Notes: a model not told the origin generated them from the sequence alone. A DNA stretch of 64,000 nucleotides from Euleptes europaea (GCF_029931775.1 NC_079321.1:8028501-8092500), one strand, 5' to 3'. Counted from the stretch's first letter, positions 53,506 to 64,000 are shown. A program made the numbers and translations.

Positions 53506-54410
53506 CCTTATAACTTGCTGTGTGATTTCCTTTTCCTGGGTAGTAGGAGCCAGGATAACCAGCCAGCCACTGACTGCAAATATGAAAAAAACCACCATGG
53601 TTTCCTGTGTAAATGCCCGTCGATGAATGATCTTCGTCAAGGAAGCTGTTTCCCAAACCTTTCTTGTGGGAAGTCAAAGATGCAGAAGGAGATCGTATCG
53701 TGCCGTTTTCAAATTATGTTTTGGCAGCCTTCTGCAATTACAGAGCTGGAAAATGTCTGTTCATCAAAGAACCGAGGAGGTTTGTCACAGGGGTATGAAA
53801 TTTGGTGTGAAGGATCCATCCCAACATCAATGCAGATGGGCTAAATTTCAGAAAACTCTGATGGAGCATAGCTGAGTTGTAGCCATTAAAAATATTTGTT
53901 TCTGTGTTTACCCTAGCTTTAAATAAGAACTTGTCAAATTCACAGGTCAGTCAGTGACTGTTAACTACAATGGTAGTCGTTAAAAGGGGGGTACTGGGAG
54001 AATAAAAATCAGGTGAGCATGAGCAAGGTGTCTGGGGTGGGGGCTTGGCAGTGCTGATCAAGGTACCTTCTTATAGTCTATCGATCCCTGTTTCGCTGAA
54101 AGAATATGACAGGGCAACCCTGGGAGCAATTTTTCTATCCTTTCCCCATATCCAGGCCAATCCTCTTCCATCTTCCCTATTGGCATTTTTGAAACTGAGA
54201 CATCTGCATGCACTAGACCAGAGTTTCCCGAACTTTTTGAGTCATGGAGCACTTTTCAAGACAGAAATTCCTCATGGAGCACTAATTTTCACCTAGCGCC
54301 TATACTAAACCGAATGACAGTAGTATTTTTCTTTCCAGTCTCTTCACAGAGCACTAGAAGATGTTTCGCAGAGCACCAAGTGGTCCTTGGAGCACAATTT
54401 GGGAACCTCT
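53506..54410. other. Unique sequence
   Basis: A 139-codon frame at 53425-53844 starts in the microsatellite and shows no domain. 54230-54410 has GCACTT...TCATGGAGCAC repeats of unknown type. Confidence 0.35.
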
Positions 54411-54418
54411 GCACTAGA

Positions 54419-54621
54419 TAGGGTTGCCAACCTCCAGGTAGTAGCTGGAGATCTCCTGCTATTACAACGGATCCCCAGCCGATAGAGATCAGTTCACCCG
54501 GAGATAATGGCTGCTTCGGCAATTGGACTCTATGGCATTGAAGTCCTCCCCAAACCCCACCCTCCTCAGGCTCTGCCCCCAAATACTCCCACCAGTGGCA
54601 AAGAGGGACCTGGCAACCCTA
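54419..54621 (-). mobile_element. hAT-type MITE with perfect 8-bp target duplication
   Basis: GCACTAGA at 54411-54418 and 54622-54629. Confidence 0.94.
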
Positions 54622-54722
54622 GCACTAGACCAACTCTCTCACTCTGTTTTCTCTTCTACGGTTGAAGGGATGGATGTCCCAGAGCTGTTCCACTAGTGGA
54701 AGCACTTTGCTCCTGCAGAAGG

Positions 54723-54903
54723 TAGGGTTGCCAACCACCAGGTGGTGGCTGGAGATCTCCCGCTATTACAGCTGATCTCCAGGCGATAGCAGTCAGTTCC
54801 CTTGGAGAAAATGGCCGCTTTGGCAATTGGACTCTGTGACATTGAAGTCTTTCCCCTCTCCAAGCCGCACCCTCCTCAGGCTCCACCCCCAAAATCTCCA
54901 GGT
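54723..54903 (-). mobile_element. hAT-type MITE, right end missing
   Basis: TAGGGTTGCCAACCACCAGG to CCCCAAAATCTCCAGG. Confidence 0.83.
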
Positions 54904-54944
54904 CTTTCCTCCAGGTCTTTCTTCTTTCCTCTCTTGCTTTCCCA

Positions 54945-55148
54945 TGAGGGGCTGTGGCTCAGTAGAAGAGCATCTGCTTGACATGCAGAAGGTCCCAGTT
55001 TCAATCCCTGGTATCACCAGTTAAAGGAATCAGGCAAGTAGGTAATGTGAAAGACCTCAGCCTGAGACCCTGGAGAGCCGCTGCCAGTCTGAGTAGACAA
55101 TACTGACCTTGATGGACCAAGGCAGCTTCATGTGTTCATGTGTTCATG
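54945..55148 (+). mobile_element. tRNA-Ala-like SINE
   Basis: GAGGGGCTGTGGCTCAGTAG to GCAGCTTCATGTGTTCATGT, with the GTGTTCAT tail repeated. Confidence 0.87.
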
Positions 55149-56364
55149 ATACACATCACTCTTGCTTTCAGCTTCGTACTGATTCTATTCATCAGGGACT
55201 CCCTCCTTGCTCTCTCTTCTCTCTCCCTTTCCTGTGATGTTTAGTAATTTGCACTTTGGATACACCCAGAAGCAAGCCCCTGTCTGATAGAAAATGAAGC
55301 AAAATTTGCCGAGTGGCAGTAGCCAATGTGGGGGGTAGAGGAATCCATGTAAGAGAAAACAACCCCTCAATGCTGGCCAAAGAGTTCTCTATGCTGCATG
55401 CAAAATTTTGAGCATCAAAATTTAGTCTGTGGCAGAACAAAGAGACATTTCATTTGCCCAGCAGAAATTCGAACAAGTCACTTTTTATCGTTTTAAATAA
55501 TCATCGTTCTATTTTTTTTTTTTAAATTAACAACACAGATTGTCTACAGATTGTAAAGCCTGGGGAGGTGAGGTCTGAAAATAAATATATATAAGTTTAT
55601 CTTTCCCCCTCTTGCTTGATACTTCCTAATATAGACAGCTGATTGAATGTGCTGGCTTTTCTGCTCCTGCTACATTCATTTTCTTTCTTCTCAGAATTGC
55701 TCGCTATTTGACAGATAGTGGCCATATGATAATTCTGCTTTTTTTTCATAGCAGTTTGGAGAGCTTTGTTTTCCAGAGAAGAAACCCACCAGGCACAATT
55801 TGGGACTAGTTATTAAAGACAAACTAACATCCCCCAAAGAGTTTCAAGCATGTCATGCCAGAATATAGTATTTTAAAACATTTCCCATTTCCCATAATTG
55901 AATGCAAGTGGCATAAGCGAGAAGGAAGATGGTTTCAGCAAATATAGGAATTAATGCAATTTATTGGAGGGGGTCTCACAGGAGGGAGATATAGATTTAA
56001 TGCAAAATTTTGCCGACTAAATCAGGGCTCATGCATATTTGCTTAGAGACCATTGACCTGAGTTGGTAGAGAGGGATGGAAAGAAAATATATACAACCCC
56101 CCACCCGCAAACGGATCAATTTTCATCGAGTGTCCAAAGATGCCCATTTGGGAACAGGTATTCCACCTTGATCATTTTTGTGGACATTTAATCAAATCAT
56201 TAGTATAAATCTTCTTTAAGTTTGTATATTGTAAGGGGGGAAGTCCTTATTTGGAACCTCCCAAAATAATAATGAAGACTCAGTGTAGACTGGTTCACTG
56301 AATCCAAACCAGTTCTTGATAATATGCGAGATAAAATTTTAGACACCTGCTTATGCAACAGCCC
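55149..56364. other. Repeat-poor AT-rich block
   Basis: No repeat recognised. 55620-55790 (GCTCGCTATTTGACAGATAG, GGCCATATGATAATTCTGC) and 55890-56050 look like conserved non-coding text. Confidence 0.4.
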
Positions 56365-56545
56365 TAAGCATCTTGACCCTAGGCAGTTCATGAGAGGGAG
56401 GGCATCTTGGGCATCTTCTGGGCATGGAGTAGGGGTCACTGGGGGTGTGTGTGGGAGGTCGTTGTGAATCTCCTGCATTGTGCAGGGGGTTGGACTAGAT
56501 GACCCTGGTGGTCCCTTCCACCTCTATGATTCTATGATTCCATGC
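56365..56545 (+). mobile_element. CR1 LINE 3' tail
   Basis: TTGACCCTAGGCAGTTCATG to CACCTCTATGATTCTATGAT, the last 180 bases only. Confidence 0.87.
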
Positions 56546-57120
56546 CATGTTCATACTGCCCAGGGAATGAAATGGTAGAATGCTGAGGGGGTAAAATGAG
56601 TGTTACCGTTTCTGACTACAATCGAAGGGTCAACGAGAATCCCATTCTGAAATGTTCTCCTCTATTAAAAAAATACGTCCGAGAAACAACAAGCAACGCA
56701 GCAAGCAAAGAAGATCTGGGGGAACGTTTGTTCATGCTGTATTAGTTTTCTTTATAGGAAGGAACATTCAGTCCCGGAATGCGCCTCCCACAATCTGAGA
56801 TGGTACAGTTCTACTAACTCTGAGCTTTGTCCCCTTGTTACTGTCACATTCTCCTACACGTGTTAACCAGGCCTCAGGAAGCATGTCCTCCCATGAGAAA
56901 CTGTTACTTAATAATCATAAGAACCCCTCACTTACAGGAAAGCTCCATCTGCCCCAAGAGACAATCATTAGTAAAGACAAGAAGCAGTAGCTTTTCAGTT
57001 GTGGCAACGTAGCTTTGGGATTCTATCCCAACTCTGAAATAATCAGCCTGGTTATTTAGAGAGTTTCACTGGGACAATCCCCATAAACGTTGGTCTCTCG
57101 ATCTCAGTTACCCCTCTCGC
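56546..57120. other. Unique sequence
   Basis: No repeat or gene recognised. Confidence 0.35.
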
Positions 57121-57145
57121 TAGGGTTGCCGACCTCCAGGTACTA

Positions 57146-57683
57146 CCGGAAAAAAATAGGCTCTGTGCTGTATAGTTAATGGATAAACCAAAACAGCACG
57201 CAAGGCAACAATGCAATAGAAATACATTAAAGTGAAAGTGTGAAATTTGTGACAACTTATCTATATACACATATACAAAAATACAATGTACAAATGATGA
57301 CAAATTACAAACACATAAAAATGAACATAGAACAACCAACAATCCCAGTAGCAAAAAAAGAAGGTTAAATAATTAGCCGTCTAACAAGATCTTCTACACA
57401 AAGGTAGGTATATCAACCAGAGGTTTTCACAATTATTCAATGAATAATAACTTTTTCTATTTCAGAGTAAGAATAACAGCAAACTTGGGAATGAGTCCAA
57501 AGGAAAGGCAGCAGAAGTAGCAGGGATGTGTTGTCTAGATCATGTGACCACGTTTCGCTATAAGCGTCATCAGCTGTTCAATCTGTAAAGGAAATACCAT
57601 ATGTCTAAGAAAACATACTGAGTGACAATTCACAGCAGCCCATCCGGCTTTCCAGTAAGATCAATGTCAGAACGTATGACGTT
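57146..57683 (-). mobile_element. Penelope-like element inside a MITE
   Basis: Starts CCGGAAAAAAATAGGCTCTG. GTACTA is duplicated on both sides (57140 and 57684). No inverted arm is visible. It carries one hammerhead-like core. Confidence 0.65.
57546..57573 (-). ncRNA. Hammerhead-like ribozyme core
   Basis: Minus strand: CTGATGA, CGCT-TAT-AGCG stem, GAAAC, GTG, GTC. A 2-bp stem III (AC/GT) followed by the GTC triplet fits the minimal form described in PLEs. Confidence 0.6.
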
Positions 57684-57876
57684 GTACTAGCTGTAGATCT
57701 CCTGCTATTACAACTGATCTTCAGCTGATAGAGATCAGTTTACCTGGGGAAAATGGCGGCTTTGGCAATTGGACCCTATGGCATTGAAGTCCCTCCCCTC
57801 CCCAAACCACGCCCTCCTTAGGTTCTGCCCCCAAAACCTCCCGCTGGTGGTGTGAAGAGGGATCTGGCAACCCTAC

Positions 57877-58757
57877 TCATCCCACTTTCTACAAACACTT
57901 GGCAGGCGCCAGGATAGGTGTTGGTGTGCGCCATGGTGCCACCCTGCGTTAGAAGAAAGCACCATTGGCAGCTATGCAAAGTGGTCGGAATCAACTTATT
58001 ACATCTACATTTGGGGGTCTAGCATTTAGTTAAGTTCATCAATTAAGTTTTACAATTGTGCCCATGCTGATTTTGTCTGTATCACTGGGGCTGGAATCCT
58101 TTGTCGTTTCTCCCCCAGCGTTCCTGACATTTGACTCACGGCTTGGATTATGAGATTTCTTCAGAGGGCAGAAATAAATAACTGGTCTCTTTTAAGAACA
58201 AAAGCTGGAGCGCCTGTATTTAAAAGCCGCATTGTGTTTTGATGTTATTATACCAATCAAAGGCATGAAAATCATAGTAGTCAAGCAAGAAAGAATGACA
58301 TCTGAGGAAGAGCTGACTGAAAGCACCAGGACGGCTCAACGGTTGTGTTTATGGATGTAATTTTTGATATCCCATATGTGGAGACCCATAGCACAGATAC
58401 ATATATCACGATTGAAAGTATTTTCAGATTTCACATGGTTTATTTGGGGGGGGGGGGTTAAAGAACCAATAGCCCAATTCTGAAGAGGGGCCCAGATCCG
58501 CAGCAGCCAAGAGTGGCGCCTCCGCGCCTCCTCCTCAGAGACTTCCCAGCCGCCGCAGAGATGAAAAAAGGCTTTTTAAAAAATAAAAATTGAAAAAGAT
58601 GGGGGAATCTCCCATTGCCTCCAACGGGGCTCCGCCATCCAAAAAGGTGGCACAGCACTGCTGCAGTGTGAGGGGGCATTCCCAGGGCGAAAGAGGTGAG
58701 GAAGCCGCCTAATGGCAGCTCCTCCCCCAGGAATGCTCCGAGAACACCCCCCTGAGA
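57877..58757. other. Unique sequence
   Basis: No repeat assigned. 58490-58740 is GC-richer, with CCGCAGCAGCC and CGCCTCCGCGCCTCC, and has a poly-G run before it (58446). It may be a repeat of another family. Confidence 0.35.
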
Positions 58758-58895
58758 AGGAGCCTGAGAAGGGAGGGGTTGGAGAGGGGAGGGACTTCAA
58801 TACCATAGAGTCCAATTGACAAAGCAGCCATTTTCTCCAGGGAGATCAGTTGCAATAGCAGATCTCCAGCTAGTACCTGGAGGTTGGCAACCCTA
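58758..58895 (+). mobile_element. hAT-type MITE, left-truncated
   Basis: GAAGGAGCCTGAGAAGGGAG to GAGGTTGGCAACCCTA. Confidence 0.8.
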
Positions 58896-59251
58896 TCAGT
58901 TCACCTGGAGAAAGTGGCCGCTTTGGCAATTGGACTCTATGGCATTGAAGTCCCTCCCCTCCCCAAATAGGGTTGCCAACTGCCAGGTAGTAGCAGGAGA
59001 TCTCCTGCTAATTCAACTGATCTCCAGCTGATAGAGATCAGATCACCTGGAGAAAAATGGCTGCTTTGGCAATTGAACTCTATGGCATTGAAGTCCCTCC
59101 CCTCCCCAAACCCCGTCCTCTTTAGGCTCCACCCCCAAAATATCCCACCAGTGGCAAAGAGGGGCCTGGCAACCCTATCCCCAAACCTCTCCCTTCTCAG
59201 GCTTCGCCCCCAAAACCTCCTGCCAGTGGTGAAGAGGGACCTGGCAACCCT
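58896..59251 (-). mobile_element. hAT-type MITE hosting another MITE
   Basis: TCAGTTCACCTGGAGAAAGT to TCCCCAAA (58967), resuming at 59178 with TCCCCAAACCTCTCCCTTC to GACCTGGCAACCCTA. Confidence 0.87.
58968..59177 (-). mobile_element. hAT-type MITE inserted in a MITE
   Basis: TCCCCAAA is perfectly duplicated (58960-58967, 59178-59185). Full length, same orientation as its host. Confidence 0.93.
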
Positions 59252-59321
59252 AATCTCAGTAGGATACAGTGCCATAAAGTTAGGTCCCCCCTAGTCACTG
59301 GGGGGGGGGAGGGATGAGGAG

Positions 59322-59523
59322 GAGGGTTGCCATCTCCAGATTGGGAAACTCCTGGAGCTTTGGGGATGGAGCCTCTGGAGGACAGGGACCTCAGTGGGGC
59401 ACAATGCCATAGAGTTCACCTTCCAGAGCATCCATTCTCTCCAGAGGAACTGATCCTTGTAGTCTGGAGATGAGCTGTAATTCCGGGGACTCCCCAGGTC
59501 CCTCTGTGGAGGCGGCATCCCTA
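59322..59523 (+). mobile_element. hAT-type MITE, GGGGCACAATGCC variant
   Basis: GAGGGTTGCCATCTCCAGA to GGAGGCGGCATCCCTA. Same subfamily as 6645-6735. Confidence 0.8.
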
Positions 59524-59639
59524 GAAGCAGCTTGCCATGTTAAACAATCCACCAAAAATCGATTGTTTCTATTGAAAGGACTTCCGAGAGCATTTTAAAA
59601 CTTATGCCATGGTTTGCATACAAGACTAAAAATTTTAAT

Positions 59640-60567
59640 ACTACTAGTAAAAATGCGTACCTATTCTCTCCAGTGTCAGGGGAGCATGGCTATTATATTA
59701 GGGGCTGTGGAACACAGGCAGGATAATGCTGCTATAGTTGTCCTGTTCATGGGCTTCCTAGAGGTACCTGGTTGGCCACTATGTGAACAGACTGCTGGAC
59801 TTGATCTGATCCAGCATGGCCTTTCTTCTGTTCTTATGGAGGACAGGGCTATTCATGGCTACTAGTCAAAATGGATACTAGTAAAAATGAATACCTATTC
59901 TCTCCAGTGTCAGAGGAGCATGCCTATTATATGAGGTGCTGTGGAACACAGGCAGGATAATGCTGCTGATGTCGTCTTGTTTGGGGGCTTCCTGGAGGCA
60001 CCTGGTTGACCACTGTGTGAACCGACTGCTGGTCTTGATGGGCCTGGGTCTGATCCAGCAGGGCCTTTCTTATGGAGGATGGGGCTATCCATGGCTACTA
60101 GTCAAAATGGATACTAGTAAAAATGAATACCTATTCTCTCCAGTGTCAGAGGAGCATGCCTATTATATGAGGTGCTGTGGAACACAGGCAGGATAATGCT
60201 GCTGATGTCGTCTTGTTTGGGGGCTTCCTGGAGGCACCTGGTTGGCCACTGTGTGAACAGACTGCTGGATTTGATGGATCTTGATCTGATCCAGCAGGGC
60301 TTTCCTTATGTTCTTAGGGAGGATAAGGCTATCCATGGCTACTAGTCAAAATGGATACTAGCCATGATGCATACCTATTTTCTCCAGGATCAGAGGAGCA
60401 TGCCGAATATATTAGATGCTGTGGAACACAGGTAGGACAATTGTGCTGCAGTCGTCTTGTTTGGGGGCTTCCCAGAGGCACCTGGTTGGCCACTGTGTGA
60501 ACAGACTGCCGGACTTGATGGGCCTTGGTCTGATCCAGCATGGCCTTTCTTGTGTCCTTATGTAAGA
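59640..60567 (+). repeat. Four tandem copies of a CR1-type 3' end
   Basis: CTATTCTCTCCAG landmarks lie at 59661, 59895, 60131 and 60375, spacing about 234-244. The second and third units are almost identical (shared ATATGAGGTGCTGTGG and GCTGATGTCGTC variants). Each ends near CTTTCTTATG. Confidence 0.92.
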
Positions 60568-61278
60568 GCTAACCAAATCTAATTCTAGCTGGGCTCTGAG
60601 CTTTTCTGTGCCCCAGATGCACAAGCAGGCTTTCCTCTGCTTTCAAATGCAGGATTATGAATACAGCAGGAAGTTATGATAAACCTCTGTCACTACAAAT
60701 GTAGTGATAATTTATGGCCCAGTTAATTGATGACGAAGCATTGACACCTTTTCACAATTAATTCAGACATGGTTTTAGAAAATTACTAGCAATTAAGAGT
60801 TTTCACTCCCTCCTAACTGACTGCTGGACCCAGATATCTATGACAGATCATTAGTTTGAGAGAAAACATGGACAGGAACTAATATTAAGCAATGAGGCGC
60901 TTATTTGCACACTGTGGATTTTTAGATTAGCAATCACATCAAATTGAATCAAATAAATAATTCATGGGCAACTCCCCCCCCCAACCAAACACAGATTCCA
61001 AAACTGTTTGCTATGGTTACCAGAAGAGAGAACCTTAAAGAAACATGTTGAAACACAATCCACCCGTAACCTCATCTCATAGAAAAAATTGGTGCTGTGC
61101 AGAGTTCTCAGTAGTGGTTCCATTGGCTACAACCCTGCTCACAGACAATTAAAAGTCCATTGGAGTCAGCAGCGGACTGGCAGGCTTAATAATAATATTG
61201 TGAAGAGTAACCAGCAGGCAACTGAATAGTACTAAATCAGGCGTTCCCAATATGGTGCCCATGTGCCAGGAGGCAGCA
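60568..61278. other. Unique sequence
   Basis: AT-rich at 60650-60960 with TAATTAA-type motifs (CACAATTAATTCAG, GCAATTAAGAG). No repeat, no gene. Confidence 0.4.
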
Positions 61279-61486
61279 CAGGGTTGCCAGGTCCCTCTTT
61301 GCCATCGGCAGGAGGTTTTGGGGGTGTAGCCTGAGGAGGGCGGGGTTTGGGGAGGGGAGGGACTTCAATGCCATAGAGTCCCATTGCCAAAGCGGCCATT
61401 TTCTCCAGGTGAACCGATCTCTATCTGCTGGAGATCAGTCGTAATAGCAGGAGATCTCCAGCTAGTACCTGGAGGTTGGCACTCTA
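61279..61486 (+). mobile_element. hAT-type MITE with perfect 8-bp target duplication
   Basis: AGGCAGCA at 61271-61278 and 61487-61494. Confidence 0.93.
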
Positions 61487-61541
61487 AGGCAGCATCAGGG
61501 GAAGGCCTTGGATACTATGTCTTATTTGTTGGCCCTCCAGG

Positions 61542-61668
61542 TAGAGTTGCCAGCTCCGGGTTGGTAAATTTTGAGGGTGGGGCCTGAGGAGGGGGGTTGT
61601 GGAGGGGGTTTGTGGAGGGGCGGGACTTCAATGGGGTATAATGTTACAGAGTCCCCCTTCCAAAGCGG
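61542..61668 (+). mobile_element. hAT MITE, left half
   Basis: TAGAGTTGCCAGCTCCGGG to CCCCCTTCCAAAGCGG, cut by the next copy. Confidence 0.78.
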
Positions 61669-61872
61669 TAGGTTGCCAGCTCTAGGTTGGGAAATACCTG
61701 GAGATTTTGGGGGTGGGGCCTGAGGAGGGCGGGGTTTGGAGGGGGGACTTCAATGACATAGAGTCCAATGACCAAAATGGCCATTTTCTCCAGGTAAACT
61801 AATCTCTGTCAGCTGGAGATCAGTTGTAATAGCAGGAGATCTCCAGCCACCACCAGGAAGCTGGCAACCCTA
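61669..61872 (+). mobile_element. hAT-type MITE, full length
   Basis: TAGGTTGCCAGCTCTAGG to GGAAGCTGGCAACCCTA. Confidence 0.87.
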
Positions 61873-61965
61873 CCTAGGGTTGGTAATACCTGGAGATTTG
61901 GTAATACCTGGAGATTTTTGGGTGGAGCCTGAGGAGGGCGGGGTTTAGAGAGGGGAGGGACGGCT
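61873..61965 (+). mobile_element. hAT MITE, left part before a PLE
   Basis: TAGGGTTGGTAATACCTGG to GAGGGGAGGGACGG, with GGTAATACCTGGAGATTT duplicated. Confidence 0.75.
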
Positions 61966-62306
61966 ACCGTTGGGGAAGTTTGGCTTCATTGGAGGAACTT
62001 TCCATGATAGTCTGGTTTGACTCATTTCTGTTTGAATATCTGCTTATGAACTTGAAATATTCTATTCTCCTATGAATTGGGAATGAACTTCAATTCCTGC
62101 TATCTCCTCATTGGAACATTGTTTTTCTTTGCTTTGGTTGGATATATATTTGTTTCTCGTGTATAAATTGAATGAAGGTCTTAGTACCATATTTGTCTGA
62201 AATTGTATTCATTGTGATTGAGCCGCATGCTGTTGTTCTTGAACACTAAGTCTTTATCAGCATAGGTTTTTTGTTCTCCTAGACCACCTGGAGGTTGGCA
62301 ACCCTA
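61966..62306 (+). mobile_element. Penelope-like insert ending at the MITE hot site
   Basis: AT-rich text ends GGTTTTTTGTTCTCCTAG, directly before ACCACCTGGAGGTTGG CAACCCTA (62284-62306). Read in reverse, the end (CTAGGAGAACAAAAAACC) resembles the extension at 13603. The left junction is unclear. Confidence 0.5.
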
Positions 62307-62339
62307 ACCCTACCTCCAGGGTACTTGTTCAGCCCCTGC

Positions 62340-62475
62340 ATGAAACAGGATGCTGGACTTGGTGGAGAACTGTTCACCTGGTTGGCCACTGTGTGAACAG
62401 ACTGCTGGACTTGATGGGCCTTGGTATGATCCAGCAGGGCTTTCCTTATGTTCTTGTTCTCATGTTCTATCTGAC
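62340..62475 (+). mobile_element. CR1-type LINE tail
   Basis: TGAACAGACTGCTGGACTTG to TTCCTTATGTTCTTGTTCTC. Confidence 0.8.
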
Positions 62476-62846
62476 TTAATCTAACATACCTCCTCTTATC
62501 TTCTTTCAAAAGGAGGAGGCTGAGGGCTTTAATGGACCTGCTGGGAGACCAGACTTCTAGGGCAATCTGGGCTGATAAAGAAGCAGGTGACAGTTAGGGT
62601 TCCCAGGCCATGCTTAGTAACTGGCAGAAGGGTTGGGGTGGGGACATGGAAGGCTGCGACATCATCTGTGCTGATACGTCACTTCCAGGGAAAACCTGGA
62701 TATGATCTAGGCTAGCCCCCCTGACAATTCAGAAAGAAAGCTATTTTTGCCTGCTTCGCTTTGCTGAATACAGCTGAAGCCATGAGATAGAGTGTTATGA
62801 TAAACAAAAGGGTTTCTAAAGTTGAATGGAAAGGCAACAGAAGGCA

Positions 62847-63053
62847 TAGGGTTGCCAACCTCCAGGTGGTGGTGGAGATCTCCTGCTATTACAACTGATC
62901 TCCAGCCGACAGAAATCAGTTCCCCTGGAGAAAATGGCCACTTTGGCCATTGGACTCTATGACATTGAAGTCCGTCCCCTCTCCAAACCCTGCCCTCCTC
63001 AGGCTCCACCCCCAAAACCTCCCACTGGTGGCAAAGAGTGACCTGGCAACTCT
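62847..63053 (-). mobile_element. hAT-type MITE, full length
   Basis: TAGGGTTGCCAACCTCCAGG to GTGACCTGGCAACTCTA. Confidence 0.88.
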
Positions 63054-63183
63054 ATCTGTTAGGGATTCTCTATCTTTGGATTTCATGCATTGAATAGATT
63101 GGATTAGATAACCTATAAGGCCCCTTCCAACTCCAGACCTGGGTAACCTCCCTGCTTTAGTGGAAAGAGCAGCCATTCCAGCA

Positions 63184-63270
63184 CCATAAGAACATAAGAA
63201 AAGCCCTGCTGGATCAGACCAAGGCCCAGCAGTCCAGCAGTCTGTTCACACAGTGGCCAACCAGACAGGA
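63184..63270 (-). mobile_element. CR1-type LINE tail
   Basis: CCATAAGAACATAAGAAAAG to CACAGTGGCCAACCAGAC. Confidence 0.82.
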
Positions 63271-64000
63271 TTGCCTTATTGTGCTGAATTTGACAGAAGG
63301 CTGTCTCTTATGCCAAACTGAGGAACTAAACCATCCGTCAGATTGTCTCCCATCATTTCCCAAGAGTCAGACAGTACCCTGATACCTTGGCACTGGATTA
63401 GCATCCTATTTATGTATCGTTCTTGCACAACTCATTAATGGCATAAATACGATAGGGAGCCAATGTAAAAAGAAAATCTAGCAGAGGATAGTTTGCTCCA
63501 TTAGCAACACTTCCTACGGGTGACAAAGATTACAGATTTGAAAGAGAAAAACATTTCCCTAGCACAGATAGCGACTCAGGCTGGTGGCTCGCACCAGGCC
63601 TGTGTTTTGGAACGAAATGCTAGTTCTGAAAACACCAAAAGTTCCCCACAGAGCCAAGTGTCATTTAATTGGCATTCAGAGGAGTCCGGTCCAAACCTCT
63701 CTGGGTTTCATTCATCCCTGGCAGCCCGCTTCCTAAACAATTAGCAGGCAATTTCCAGACACCGCGTCGCCATGGCCCGACCTCCCCAGCATTCCTTCAG
63801 CTTGGGAGTCGGTCTCGTTTCTGACCAAGTTACCCCAGCAGAAGAGGAGAGCGGTGCATCGGCGGATCAGGCCCCGAGGTAAACAGCTGCCGCTCGCAGC
63901 CAGCCCACCGCCGGGGCTCGACCTTGCTCGATTCAAGTCAATCGCCGAATTCTCATTAAGTTAAACAGGGATGGGACCTGGAATGGGGCCGAGCGCCAAG
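63271..64000. other. Unique sequence, GC-rich at the window end
   Basis: No repeat. 63750-63940 has several CpGs (CACCGCGTCGCCATGGC, GCATCGGCGG, CACCGCCGGGGCTCG) and leads to CGAATTCTCATTAAGTTAAA. It may be the edge of a CpG island or a conserved element continuing beyond the window. Confidence 0.4.

Larger units (their letters stand above)
57121..57876 (-). mobile_element. hAT-type MITE split by a PLE
   Basis: TAGGGTTGCCGACCTCCAGG TACTA, resuming at 57684 with GTACTAGCTGTAGATCTCC and ending GATCTGGCAACCCTA. Confidence 0.85.

Noticed and set aside
53392-53677. Frames rich in CV or TH repeats
   Set aside because: They are readings of the (CA)n tail of a BovB copy.

Overview
The window looks like non-coding vertebrate DNA from a squamate reptile (lizard-type genome). 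The evidence is the repeat mix: BovB (RTE) LINE 3' ends, CR1 and L2 LINE fragments, a 5S rRNA-headed SINE sharing the BovB tail, several tRNA-headed SINEs (one with a MIR/CORE-like body and a CTT-rich tail), very many hAT-type MITEs, and Penelope-like elements (PLEs). I cannot name the species. I found no convincing host exon, rRNA, tRNA, CRISPR or bacterial-type gene. The only recognisable protein segments belong to transposable elements: BovB, CR1 and L2 reverse transcriptase tails and a PLE GIY-YIG endonuclease domain. I recognised no retrovirus, LTR element or Polinton.

Layout. 1-6.7 kb: a hairpin-rich DNA element, a Tigger-like DNA transposon split by BovB, a foldback element split by a SINE, and an L2 fragment split by a MITE. 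6.7-11.4 kb: CR1 and BovB ends, and a 1.4 kb foldback element holding a MITE that itself holds a PLE. 11.4-18.3 kb: CR1, a PLE with inverted arms and an endonuclease reading frame, a second PLE inside a MITE, a third PLE, SINEs and microsatellites. 18.3-33.4 kb: mixed SINE, CR1, BovB and MITE copies and hAT foldback elements. 33.4-36.5 kb: the largest repeat-poor block, with a CpG-rich part, one short complete PLE and striking palindromes. 36.5-46 kb: dense SINEs and MITEs, including a SINE with a 53-bp tandem expansion. 46-49.5 kb: repeat-poor AT-rich sequence around one foldback element. 49.5-54.9 kb: 5S SINEs used as landing sites by hAT elements. 55-57 kb: repeat-poor. 57-63.3 kb: MITE clusters, two more PLEs and a four-copy tandem CR1 tail. 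63.3-64 kb: unique sequence, GC-rich at the end.

The most interesting signal is a relation between two mobile families. At least seven PLE junctions lie at the same internal site (AACCTCCAGGT) of the abundant hAT MITE, in the same relative orientation, and two have 15-16 bp target duplications of that site. Several PLE copies, from families that look unrelated in sequence, carry hammerhead-ribozyme-like cores in their terminal arms. The repeat-poor blocks are candidate conserved regulatory DNA of a gene desert or large intron; this is inference from composition only.
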